From Adineta ricciae (Eukaryota; Rotifera; Eurotatoria; Adinetida; Adinetidae), in the NCBI GenBank assembly GCA_905250025.1, contig CAJNOJ010000019.1, forward strand, positions 310,001 to 374,000: a stretch of DNA of 64,000 bases, written 5' to 3'. Below the pieces are notes generated by a model. That model was not told where the DNA came from and made no database searches. It saw only the letters and a program-made list of their open reading frames with translations. Below are positions 36,045 through 48,754 of the stretch, piece after piece. The stretch's first letter is position 1. Each line of letters begins with the position of its first letter. The translations under genes were made by a program, and so were the position numbers.

Positions 36045-39000
36045 ATGGCGAAAGCCTTGTTCGTCGCTTATTTAGTGACTTTATCGATCAGTTCGATAGC
36101 TGGTTATTCAACAGATTGCGCTATCGGACCGGAATATTGGTGTCAATCGTTCAAAAATGCAGACGATTGTGTGGCAATACAACATTGTACGGATACAGTT
36201 TGGCGTTCGAATAATGAGCTAGCGCTAGCTGACTCGTCATCAGATTGTAAATGGTGCCGACGAATTCTTGCAACTGCTCACAGTAGAATCGGAAACTTAG
36301 TGGAAGATGAAGTTTGTCATAGAAATGACTCATTTTTCAATTGAAACCATTGCTTTGCTTTTTCTCGATTAAGGACTCAATCATGTCTTCATTAGCTAGT
36401 GGATGTCAATTATTTTCATCAACCGAGACAGCGAATAAAGTAAGTCGATGCATAGTCGTTTGGTTTTTTTATACGATACAATGAAACCATCTTGCAGTGT
36501 ACGAACATGTTCAATCAGTATAAGTCATCTTTCAGTTCCTTAATCAAGCATAAGGTATAGAGAAAATAACAATTTAATTTGAAAATGAATTGACTAATTA
36601 TTGAACTTTTCAGCGATACGCAACATTATGTCGCTTGATGAGTGTTTGTACAAATAAGTTGACCACTGAAAAATCGCCGGTAGTTCTCGGACAACATCAA
36701 TGTACATGGGGTCCATCGTATTGGTGTTCGTCGTTAAGCAATTCACGCGAATGTAATTCTGTTAATCATTGTTCAAATCAGATCTGGTCACAGCAAGCAA
36801 TTCAGAAGAAAGCAAATGACTATATCTGCCAATATTGTGAATACATCATTGGAAAATTGCGTACATTTATTCTCAATAAGACAACTGAGGTACATTCAAA
36901 ACAAATCAAGACTTTATATGACTCGTATCTGAATTTAGATCAACGTGGAAAAATGGCTATCTGATGCTTGTTCAACTCTCCAGAACAAAGAGTGGATAAA
37001 TAAAGTAAAGATATAACAAAGTAGTCGATTTACTAGAGTCAACTACCTTTTGATTTAGTGTGTGGGAACAATGAGCCAATATGCGAAGGAAATTGTTGTG
37101 TTAATCGAAAATAATGTTGTGAGTTATGACATATTACATGTTCATAGACGACGAGAATATATTTATACATGTAGGATCCGGGTATAATCTGTCATTTGGG
37201 TGAAATGTGCAAAGATGCTACGATTGTCGTACGCAATCAAATTGCCGAGCCTCAATCGGAAGAAAAAGACATTTCATCAGTTGACGAACAAAGTCACATG
37301 TTATGCAATATTCTTGTTCGCGCGACATACGAACTTCATGTCAATCAAAAGAAAGGTACAGAGGAAATAAAAGTATTTCTGAAAACTGATTGCCAACATC
37401 TCTTGACAATGGAACTTATTGAAAAGGTAAGTGATGCCATTCGAATACACATATATGTATTCGGATTTTGTATGGCTAGTGTCAAAATTTGGTTGATCAA
37501 CATGGAAAGGATATCTACGATCAAGTTGCCAAGAACAAAGTAAGCACATACTTGAGAAAATCGCTTCAGATAGTTTCTCTTTTTTTAGGATTTATCAGAT
37601 ATCTGTCATTATTCTCCTTCTTCAGTCGACTCCACTGCCGTTCAAGTGAGCTTTTTCAGATTATAGCTTTCACATCTAGCATCGACAATCATTTCTAGTC
37701 TGTCTCTCAAACACGTTGTGATCTCTGTACATTTGTCTTAACAGCAGCAGGAAGCATGATGGATGCTAAGCGTTCCGATGTAACGACAAACCATTTGTTG
37801 TTTCATTAGAAATCGGTTTTTATCTTTTTTTAAGGACGAAGTTCTTGCGTATATCAACAAGCATTTCTGCTCACAGATGACCAATGAAGCTAAGGAACAA
37901 TGCGAATTAACGGTTGAATCATACGAAGAAGAATTAATCGAAGGTATTCAACAGAGAAAAGTAAGATTTTCACAAAATGCTTGCGTGTGCATGTGCTGAA
38001 TATTGACATTTAGCAACCAATTCTTCTTTGCACTTATTTCGAAACATGTCTTGATAAATTCGGTGAAGAAAAAAGTCCAGTTCAAAAGGTTTGCGAAGAT
38101 TTTCCAAATCATCGTTATTGACTAAGTACGTCATGTGTTTTCAGGATGAAATGCGTTCGTTTCTCCGAGATAGTCTCTGCAATCATCTCGGACCTTTTGA
38201 AGAATCTGTAAGCATTAGTTATTCTGATACTAACCGGTTCATATTTCAATTCTGTTCCAGTGCCATGCATTAATGGAGCAAGATACGAATCGCTTGCTAA
38301 AAACACTCGTGAATGATGTGGTATGGTTTTTGATTCGAGAGCGAAAATGTTTAGTGTGCAATTTTCAGGATGGCGATGTTCTGTGTCAAATTTTTGGAAT
38401 GTGTCCAACACAAATGTCATTTCTTGATAACCTGGCAGCCAAAGATGTGAGCCAACGAGTTGTCACATTCATGTTTTGACGCTATGTATTATAGGATACG
38501 GATAAATGCAAACGTTGTACTGATGATTTTACTCGAAGAAAACATATTGCCGAAAAGCTTCTGGTATACTCAATGAATTCTTCATCATATTTGAAAATAA
38601 TGTGACTCTCTTTAGAACCATTCAACGGAATTTCTTCATCACTTTTGCAGCCAGTTACCGCAAAAAGATGAAGTACTTAACATAAATTATACTTCCTTTG
38701 CATTAATATGATGTTATCGGTTTTTAGTGTACGAAAGCAGTGGATGAATCTATCAATAAAGTCGTTGAATTCATTCGAGGATTAGTATGAACTTTCAGCT
38801 TGAGAAAACTGTTCGCAGACCTTATTCTTTTGCTCAGGATCCACGTGAAATATGTGTGGAATTAAAAGAATGCGACCAAGCATCGCTAAAAACAATCCAA
38901 CAATTGCAAATATCAACATCGGACAATATACTAAGCGTAAGTGGTGACACAAGTATATTTGATGGAAATTAATGGAATATTCTGTATTTACCATTTCAGC

Positions 39001-42000
39001 AGCAAGTGATCAAATATATCAAAACTGATGTTTGTCGCAAACTTGGATCATTATCAGCCTTGGTAGTTATTCCATTGAAGCACCTAGAGAAATAATAAGA
39101 TTGTAATAATGCTTTTCTAGTGTGACAGCCTTCTGGACTCGGAAGGCGCAAATTTGTTTGCTGCGATTTCGAAAAAGGTTTGTCCGCATAAAGTATGCTC
39201 CATATTCGATGTCTGTCCAAAAACTACTGCATTCGATAATGTAGGTTTTATGTGTATACTTGACAAGTTCTCTTAATATATAGTATTTTAGTGTAATGAT
39301 AAATGTGAGTGTTGTGTATCAAAAATGGAAAATTACCAAGTTCGATTAGCATCGTTTTTGGTATGGTTTGTCTGAAGGAAAAACAATTCGACTGACGTTT
39401 CCTATTTAGAATACTATGGTTGCGACTACAAATGCTTTGTGTAAACGTATGACCCATTCTACTGACGTAAGATATTCAGAAGAGAATCGATTCTATGAAC
39501 TTGGTTTCATTGGATTTCTAGTGTCTTCGAGTTGCAAGTTATTTTGAATCGGACGTCAAAGCGTTGACCACTCGTTATGTAAGTTGATTAAAAAACTGAT
39601 GTCTTTCACAGTTTTACTGTTTAGGACGCCAAACAAATTTGTCAATCGTTAACTCATTGTGCTACAGACACTTCGAAAGAAGTAAACGCTTGAATCTTTG
39701 TATCATCTTTAACCACACTGTCTATTCTCTAGTGTGATACTAGTAGCGATAAATGTACATGTTGTCAAAATCAATTCAACAATCGCCAAGAGAACTTTCA
39801 AACCGTAGTTGATAAAATCATGGAAAATCATCGTAGTCTATGCACGGATGATAACTGTCGTACACTTGTTCGATCAAATCAACAAGAGATACTGTATCAT
39901 ATAGCAGCAATCAATACTTTAACATATTGTCAGCGTTCTGGCGTGTGTAGATCATCATCAGGACAACGATCAATCCCATTTATTACTGATCTATTGGCAA
40001 ACATGGAATCAACTGTTCCAGCAATAAACAATCCTTGCACTAGTTTTGGAAGTTCAAAAACCATGTGTGAACATTTATTGGTGTCGAAACAAAGCGCTCG
40101 ATATATGAAAGTTTATATAGCTTTGCTAACCGGTGATGCCAATCATATTGGTGAAGATTTTAAAAATCAGCAAACAAGTACATGCGACGCATGTAAAAAT
40201 GCTGTTCAATCCTCGAAAGACTTTTGGACTAATGCATTAGTAAGATGATCGGATTGTTGAAAAACTCACAATCGATTTGTTTTCTTAGGGATCGTTGCGT
40301 GATACTCTGTTACAAGCATGTGATCGCTGCCCATCGAAAGATCAATGCCAAAAATATATCAATCAGCGATATGACATACTTAAATCTTATGTCGACAAGA
40401 TTGATCCTGAACAATTTTGTCAATCGATTCGTCTTTGTTCAGCGGTAACAGCAACAAACGTGTGTTCAACATGTATCAATCGTTTACAACTGCGCAAAGA
40501 TGCTGCTTCACAAGCAGTTGATCGATTAGCAGGATATTTCAATGATCAATGTCAACGCTTTGCGCAGAAACAATGTCAAATATATGTTAAAGAAGTTCAT
40601 GACTCTATTCAGAAGTCAATCGAGGAGTTTGATCCAAAAGCAACATGTACTGTAATTGGTTTTTGTGAATCGATGGGTAATGAGCTTGAAATGAACTTCG
40701 TTGAGCGTGAGCTATCTTTACAAGCCGATATTGAACAAAATATTTGTTCGAAACTTGGTCCATTCGAAACATTGTGCAAGAGTGTTATTCAAGGTGATTC
40801 GAAACAAATTCAAGCATTGAAATTAGATTATGATATTAAAGAAGTAATGCGCATTGGTGATGATCTTCATGATCTACTCGAAACAGACGATTTTGGTAAG
40901 TTTCCGATTAGCAAAAAAGACTATCGTACCGGATACTTTGATTTAGATGAATCGAGTGACGATAAATGTCAATGCTGCATTCGTCGAATTATGCGCCGAA
41001 AACGTGCTGTTCGATTTATTGGCGATGCAGTGTTTTTCTCTTTGATTCGTTCATGCCACCGTTGTCCTGCTAAACATCTATGTCGACGATATTGGCTTGT
41101 TGCCAAGGCTCGATTCGACTGTCGTATCAGTCGAATTGATCCCAAACGTGTCTGCACACATTTTGGCCTCTGCAATACTACATCTGTTTATGGTCATAAA
41201 GGAGAAAATGCACCAGAGAAATGCGATGACACTGCCCCAGTAGAAACTCCACAAATCGATCTTTCCAACTCAACATGCATTCTTTGTGAATATGCAATGA
41301 ATATTCTTTCGAATTATATCAATCGTCAATCAACTGAAGAAGAAATTGAACAAAGTTTACAAAAAATTTGTAGTCAAATGCCGTCCACACTGCAAAATCC
41401 ATGCCTCGAATATATCGATAACTATGGACCATCAATAATTGCGACACTTATGCGTAGATTCGATCTTTCAACTCTTTGTCGTCGACTTAATCTATGTACA
41501 AGTCAAATGCAATTCGATCTTACAGATATTACCAAAGCTGACACAACAACCTGTGGTGTGTGTAATTATCTCTCAACATATCTTCATTCAGCTTTAAAAC
41601 GTGACTCAAATGAACAAGCACTTCAACAAGCTTTAGGAAGTGTTTGTTCGTATGTATCCGATGAACTTAAGACAAGATGTCAAACAATTCTACAATTATA
41701 TTCTCCATACATTCACCGATTAGAATTAAGTCCCAAAAATAGCTTCTGTAAACAATTAACAATCTGTGAAATGCCTATGCTGGATTTAGAGCCGGCCATT
41801 CGAGTGAACGAAGCTAATGAAATTAGCACATCAGCAAAAACACCTACAACTAAGGAACATCCTCATTTAAATCCTCAATGCTCATTGTGTCAATATATTA
41901 TCTCATATTTGGATGCAATCATGAAGAATAATAAGTCCGAACAAGCTTTCGAAGATGCACTAAAAAAAGTTTGTAAAATTTTACCAAGTAAGTTTCTAGC

Positions 42001-42687
42001 AAAAAGCGAAAACTGCACGTCTATGATATACATTTCTATTCGAGGTAAAGAAGCTAGCCAGTGTGAAGAGTTTGTTAAAACTTATGGCCCAACTCTCGCA
42101 CAGTTGATTGCGGAGATGGCTGATCCAAAAGTAGTTTGTCAGTATCTTAATATGTGTCCAGAATCGTCGGTGCGGGAGAGTCCAACGTTGCCCACTGAAA
42201 TCGCACATGACTTAACACCATATACATGTACCATCTGTCAATTTATTGTTAGTCGCATAAAGCGTTTTATTGCAACTGATCAAGACACCAACCAAGCTAT
42301 CACGGCAACGAAAGAATCCTGTGATCTATTCAATGCTGAGAACTTAAAAACACAATGTAAAGCTTTTGTTGACCAGCATGGTTCCTACTTCCTTCATATC
42401 GTATCGAATGATATTTTACCAAGATCAGCATGTCTATCTATGAAAGTTTGTCCGATAACTTATCCAATTACATCAACATCAGTGGCACCAATTTCTACTT
42501 CGACTACACAAAATAAATGTGCTTTCAGCCAGAAAATGTGGTGCCTCACGCGTGCAATTGCCAAATCATGCGATGTAAGAAACATATAGATAGATTATCA
42601 TAAAATATCCAGTTTTGTTTTTAATAGGCTGAAGAATATTGTGAACGTGAAGTCTGGACAAAAGGACAATTATTTATTGAAAACTAA
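36045..42687 (+). CDS. Very large prosaposin-like multi-saposin precursor
   Basis: A secreted/lysosomal precursor made of repeated saposin domains. It opens MAKALFVAYLVTLSISSIAG (signal peptide), then a saposin-A type domain, CAIGPEYWCQSFKNADDC...HCTDTVW. A second saposin-A domain (CTWGPSYWCSSLSNSREC) follows near 36701 and a third closes the protein (CAFSQKMWCLTRAIAKSC/ AEEYCEREVW, across the last intron). Between them are about a dozen saposin-B-like units with the six-Cys pattern; those at 41270-42450 are the most regular (TCILCEYAMNILSNYI, TCGVCNYLSTYL, QCSLCQYIISYL, TCTICQFIVSRI). The 5' third has many tiny exons, often beginning with TGT, while 40295-42589 is almost one exon with a 57-nt in-frame intron at 41988-42044. 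Saposins bind lipids and help sphingolipid hydrolysis; vertebrate prosaposin has four B domains. Small exons between 37000 and 39800 are approximate, and a split into two genes cannot be excluded. AATAAA near 42895. Confidence 0.82.
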
Positions 42688-42932
42688 TTTTATATTAACC
42701 TGCAACTTTTCTTCTAATTCTACTTTCGCAAGATGAAGCCATCATTTATCATTACTAATAACAAAACCAAAGCGATCATATTTTCTTTTCACTATTCGAA
42801 CATGTTCTAAACATAAATGTTTCTTTTGCATTTCTTCTAATTACTAATACTTTTAGTTTTTCCTTGTAATGTAACTTCTCGCGTTTCTCTATTTTAATAA
42901 ACCTCGGTATTTCAAACAACAAGATCATTGTC

Positions 42933-43051
42933 GCTTACGGCCATACCACGTTGAATACACCAGTTCTCGTCCGATCACTGAAGTTAAGCAACGTCGGGCT
43001 CGGTTAGTACTTGGATGGGTGACCGCCTGGGAATACCGAGTGTCGTAAGCT
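42933..43051 (+). rRNA. 5S ribosomal RNA, copy 1
   Basis: A complete 119-nt 5S rRNA: GCTTACGGCCATACCACG at the 5' end pairs with the 3' CGTAAGC. Internal RNA polymerase III control elements are present (GTTAAGCAACG of box A, GATGGGTGACCG of box C). A T6 run directly after is the terminator. The gene lies in the 3' flank of the saposin gene in the same orientation. Confidence 0.96.
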
Positions 43052-43148
43052 TTTTTGCACTTTTGTTTTTGACTTTTCATTTCGAAATAGTGATTAGACT
43101 TGTACTCTTTGGAAATTCCATCAGATTTGGTTTTTTTTTCGTTTGCTN

Positions 43149-43258
43149 CATACCACGTTGAATACACCAGTTCTCGTCCGATCACTGAAGTTAAGCAACG
43201 TCGGGCTCGGTTAGTACTTGGATGGGTGACCGCCTGGGAATACCGAGTGTCGTAAGCT
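43149..43258 (+). rRNA. 5S ribosomal RNA, copy 2 (5' end next to an N)
   Basis: From CATACCACG on, the 110 bases are identical to copy 1 and end in CGTAAGCT followed by T runs. The first nine bases of the gene are not seen: the sequence before is TTTCGTTTGCTN, with the only N of the window at 43148. The N probably marks a short assembly uncertainty and the gene may be complete in the genome. The spacer from copy 1 is 97 bases. Confidence 0.9.
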
Positions 43259-43713
43259 TTTTGTTTTTTTTAACCAACAAATGAAACAATTATGAAAATA
43301 AGCTTATAAGTATTTAAATGCTTCGATAAAACATATTGAATCACTTATTTCAAATGATTCAGGTTTATTTTATTAGTTTCATCACTAAAAAGAAAGAAGA
43401 AGAGCAACAACAACATTATAACAATAGCAATAGCCATATATCTTCCTACGAGAACGAAGAAAAAAGCACCAAATCTATTAAATATATCAATTATTCGAAT
43501 AGAAATGAGAAAATAATGTCAAGTGTATCAATTTGACAAGGAGATTATATGCATAGATATATACACGCATACACACACACACACGAACGACTTTCGAAGA
43601 TAGCAAGTACTAATTCATCTAAAACACATGCATTTGTGAACATGTGTCAAAAAAAGAGAAGAAGTCACATGTTTCTGTCTTTGAGCAGAAACACTGTTCG
43701 TTTCTTTTTGAGA
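43259..43713. other. Spacer between 5S rRNA and GRB2
   Basis: 455 AT-rich bases. A short (CA)n run lies at 43570-43583. It includes the 3' UTR of the minus-strand GRB2 gene. No other feature is seen. Confidence 0.4.
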
Positions 43714-44793
<1,080 letters not shown>

Positions 44794-44918
44794 ATCTGTT
44801 TTCGACTTTTAAAACATATAAAAGTAAACTAAATATCTAGAAAAAAAAGGAAACCCTAAGTAGGCTATCCCTAGCGATACCAAAGCGCTGTGTTTTTTCT
44901 TATAAATGAGAGTATAAA

Positions 44919-45668
44919 TTATTTTTGTTTCTCAAAATACTCCTTCGATTTCACCGGATCAGGTTTTATTGTATTTGGATTCGTCTTTTCGTTCCAATTT
45001 GCCGGACATACTTCACCGTGTTTTTCCACAAATTGAAATGCCTTGATTAAACGAAGAACTTCATCAACTGATCGACCAACTGGCAGATCATTGATAGTAA
45101 TTTGTCGTAATTTCTGTTCTCGATCAATAATAAATAGGCCACGCAAGGCAACGCCTCCATTATCATCAATGAGAACACCATAACGACGAGAAATTTCCTT
45201 GGAGAAATCACTTAATAATGGATAGTTAAGTTCACCCAGACCACCTTGCTTTCTTGGTGTATTAATCCAAGCTACAACGATCATAAAATAATAATATTGA
45301 TCACTTTCATCAATGAACCTACCTAGATGACTGTAAACAGAATCAGTGCTACAACCAATGACTACTGTGTCCAGTTGACGAAATTCTTCCAGTTTTTCGT
45401 TAAATGCTACGAGTTCAGTTGGACAAACGAACGTGAAATCCAGCGGATAGAAAAAAAGGATAACGTATTTTCCTTTGTAGTCAGATAATTGAATATCTTT
45501 GAAATGTCCATTAATAACTGCTTGACCTTTGAACTCAGGTGCAGGCTTGGCTATAACTGGAAATGGACTGCAATGATGTGCCCGACGTGAGACAGATTGT
45601 AATAGATTAGTTGTTGTTGTTGTTTTGATTGCTAACGAGGTAAAATGACGGAACAATTGACGATACAT
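44919..45668 (-). CDS. Mitochondrial 2-Cys peroxiredoxin (PRDX3-like)
   Basis: A thioredoxin-dependent peroxidase. It starts [20 protein letters not shown], an Arg/Thr-rich mitochondrial presequence. The peroxidatic cysteine is in [13 protein letters not shown] and the resolving one in [36 protein letters not shown] and [13 protein letters not shown] are typical, and the C-terminal KEYFEKQK gives the YF motif of hyperoxidation-sensitive forms. A 51-nt intron, a codon multiple without stop, interrupts the frame near 45272-45322; removing it gives [19 protein letters not shown] as in human PRDX3. A start further upstream in frame is not an ATG. The neighbouring GRB2 gene is in the same orientation, about 125 nt downstream. 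Confidence 0.93.
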   Translation of the reverse strand: MYRQLFRHFTSLAIKTTTTTNLLQSVSRRAHHCSPFPVIAKPAPEFKGQAVINGHFKDIQLSDYKGKYVILFFYPLDFTFVCPTELVAFNEKLEEFRQLDTVVIGCSTDSVYSHLGRFIDESDQYYYFMIVVAWINTPRKQGGLGELNYPLLSDFSKEISRRYGVLIDDNGGVALRGLFIIDREQKLRQITINDLPVGRSVDEVLRLIKAFQFVEKHGEVCPANWNEKTNPNTIKPDPVKSKEYFEKQK

Positions 45669-46164
45669 TCTCGTATCCTTTTTATCTATAGCAAGGAACA
45701 AACATTATTAATTGAACGAAAAGATGTAGTCTAGTCTTTTTTATGATAGAGAAAAAGAAAGATTAAATTTAAATTTGATGAAACGAATGGTGAACGGTTG
45801 GATGCGTTGATCGATCGATCGAACGATTGATCTTATGTAAAAGAAGAAGAAGAGGAAAGCCTAGTGAGCAATTAAATTTCAATAATAAATATATTCACAT
45901 ACGAGGGAACACCTTTTTTACAAGGTGCGACTATATATTTGTAGAATAGAAAAAAAATTATGATTCAATATGTTCTTTTTCTCTCCTTCTCAATGTACAA
46001 GACTAATTGTTACACTATGACAGAGGTAGGGACAAGGACTTCTATTGGTTATCATTTTTATTTGTTTCGAAACGCTATATAGATGTCGGTCGTTTATCGA
46101 CAGTACAAAATGTCACTGTTCTTTTATTCGTGATTATTTAGAAATGATCGAGACAGAAAATAGA
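45669..46164. other. Spacer between peroxiredoxin and TIR copy 6
   Basis: 496 AT-rich bases with no supported gene. It should contain the peroxiredoxin promoter and the 3' UTR of TIR copy 6. Confidence 0.4.
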
Positions 46165-48552
46165 TTACATTAGTTCACAGTAACTGAAAAGACTAAGTTT
46201 GTAATTATCAACATTTGGTAGCTGTCTGACTGGAGTTGATTGTGTTTGCTTGGATAAAAGTGTACGAAAACGAGCCATTTCTAACAAAGATATGTTCTCG
46301 TGAATACGTCGTTGAGAATCATCTTGTAGCAAATTTAGACTTTGTTCTGGATTACAGTGTACTAATAATTCATTCAAACTGTTAAGACTGGGCCCATCAA
46401 AGTCAAATAATAAACGAGCCATTTGTTTAAGGTTCAGTCCAACCAACCAACTTTGTACGTCGTTACTATTCCAATCCATAATATTATCAGGAAGACTTCT
46501 CAAACTTGTGGATGTAGATGAATCCACATAATTACGACCATTCGTTGTCACCTGCACCGGCACTGCTTGTGTTTGTTTTATCACAGGAGCTTTCAATTCT
46601 TTTATTAACAATTCAATGGCTCGTGAGAACTCATACTTCGTGAAATCAACATACAGCAATTGGCCAATGAGAAACAGTAACCATCCATCTGGCTCATAAT
46701 GTTCTTGCAATAGTATTGGCACTATCTTCAGTTCTCGTTGGAATGCATAATGTGCTTCTGCTCGACAGTAGTTGCTTCGTCGATACTGTTCACTCATACA
46801 TATGATGATCATGTTTGATCGCTCGATAGCTTGTGCCATGGCATCCATAATGTTTCCATGCATTTGATCGAAGTCGATCCAAACACGAAAGCCAGTTTTG
46901 ACAAGTTCTTCGTAGATTTGTTTGCAAATGCCTTCGTCTTTATGTGAATAACTAATCATAATATCAAACATTGGTGTTTCGGATATTGAACGATCGAGAC
47001 GTTTGGAGCTAAGATTCCAAAGAATGCCAGAAATGGTATTTCTCATTTTATCATTCTCCGTATTTTCTTTAAGTAAGCCTAATTTATCCATAAATGCACG
47101 ATTGGAAAGAAGTCGTACTTTGATATCTTCATTGAATGAAAGTGCCCAAATAATGTTGTATGCAACCGGGTACTGATCACACATGTCAAGAAAAAGTTGG
47201 ATATTATTCGAATCGGCCGTTTTCTGTTGAATCGCGTCGTTTTTCGACAAAGTTAAAAAGCCTATAGATCAATGAAAACGATAAAATAGAGCGAAATAAA
47301 CAGGAGTAGTCTTACCGTTCAACAATTCTGGAATAGGTATTCGTTTACATCGTCGAGTCGGATCATTCCATGCGTATTTCAAAATCCGGAAGAAAAATTC
47401 GGATATATTCGCAGTAATTTGCAACTCTTTTAACTGTTCATCAGATAGAATTTCCGCCAGGATTCCATAAGCACACAACGATATCCGATCGTAATATGAT
47501 TTTTGAGCAATGACTAACATAGTATTTGACAGCATCGTTTCTGTGCGGATGAAACAACTCAAATCTTTCAGTTGTTTCAGAGCACCTAACAGAAAAATCA
47601 ATGTTGAATCAATGAGAATCGTCTCGTCATTTGACCATTGTGTTGAAATACTTTCATGGATACGTTTTTCACTGATCACAGCATTCAGACCTTGGATATA
47701 ATCATAGAATAGCTGTTGAGATGACGTCATGTATTCGATGTAGATCTCATCATCATTTCCCCACCAACAGCATGCACATAGAAAATCGTTCAAATGTGCT
47801 ATACATGTTAGTAATTCGCCACTCCACGAAGCTACTGATGAGCTATGAGTAAGAATAATCTGAATATAATCTTCGCCATATCGTCGCAGTAAATCGTCGC
47901 CGCGAAATGGAAGCTTCTCCAACTTTGAACATACGTACATACGAAATAAGAATGAGCATGTTTTGATATAAAATAACTGTTGAGCTGTAAATATCGATTG
48001 AGAAATTTGTTTTTGACCAAGTTCGGTTAAATATGTTTTGTATTGATCGCTTAAAATATAATGTTGTCCGATGTGTTGAAATAAGTGAACCATGATTGGT
48101 AAAGTAACAAATTGTGCGTATTCATGAACGAAGTAGGACAGATTATCGAAGTAACGACTGAGTAGACTAAGATAGGAATCATTCGGATTTTTTATTTGTT
48201 CAATTTCATTGAAAATTCGATCGATTAAATCTGTATTTTTTGGAAGAATCAATGAGGATTTAACATCTGCGTCAATATTCTTGCCATTGAAGATTAAGGT
48301 ATGATTAATTGCTATCAATTTCTCTAATAATCCTACACAAGAAGTTTGATTGATCCACGAACGGGACTCTCCAGCAAATAACTCCCATGCCCATTGTTCA
48401 AGATTGAGTAATGACGAAATCGACTGAGAAACGAATGTTGGAGATAAGTCATCGGTTTGTTCTTGAAGATGAATGGTAATTTCATTTTGCACATCAAAGT
48501 CCAATGGAGCATTCAATAGTGTGGAGATTAGCTCGTCAAACTTGTGTGTCAT
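46165..48552 (-). CDS. ARM-like/TIR/SAM-like protein, copy 6, minus strand, CaaX end
   Basis: Exons 48552-47316 and 47261-46165 (54-nt intron) encode 777 residues. The first exon, MTHKFDELISTLL, is divergent but has the family landmarks LEQWAWELFAGESRSW and WSNDETILIDS. After the intron, GFLTLSKNDAIQQKTADS leads to an ARM-like stretch (EDIKVRLLSNRAFMDKLGLL). The TIR belongs to a second group: FDIMISYSHKDEGICKQIYE, FRVWIDFDQMHGNIMDAMAQ, SNYCRAEAHYAFQRELKI; the putative catalytic Glu is present. The SAM-like domain begins IMDWNSNDVQSWLVGLNL. The protein ends LFSYCELM; CELM fits a CaaX box with X = Met. It converges on the plus-strand array across 16 kb of unrelated genes. Confidence 0.88.
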
Positions 48553-48754
48553 CTATATGTGTCCTTTTATTGTAATTGCAACGTGTATACTGACTGATGA
48601 CAAAGTGATTTTGTTTTGTGTGTCTTATAAGTCATCGCTTATTTATTTATTAGTATTTTTCTGCTTGACGTGTGACATCCTACCATGAGTTAACGACATC
48701 GTTTCGATAGATGGATGTCAAAATAATGTTCGCGAGGCGAAAGCTTTTATTCTT

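Noticed and set aside
42925-43185. Minus-strand frame through the 5S genes
   Set aside because: It is the reverse complement of two identical 5S rRNA genes and includes the N; there is no protein homology.
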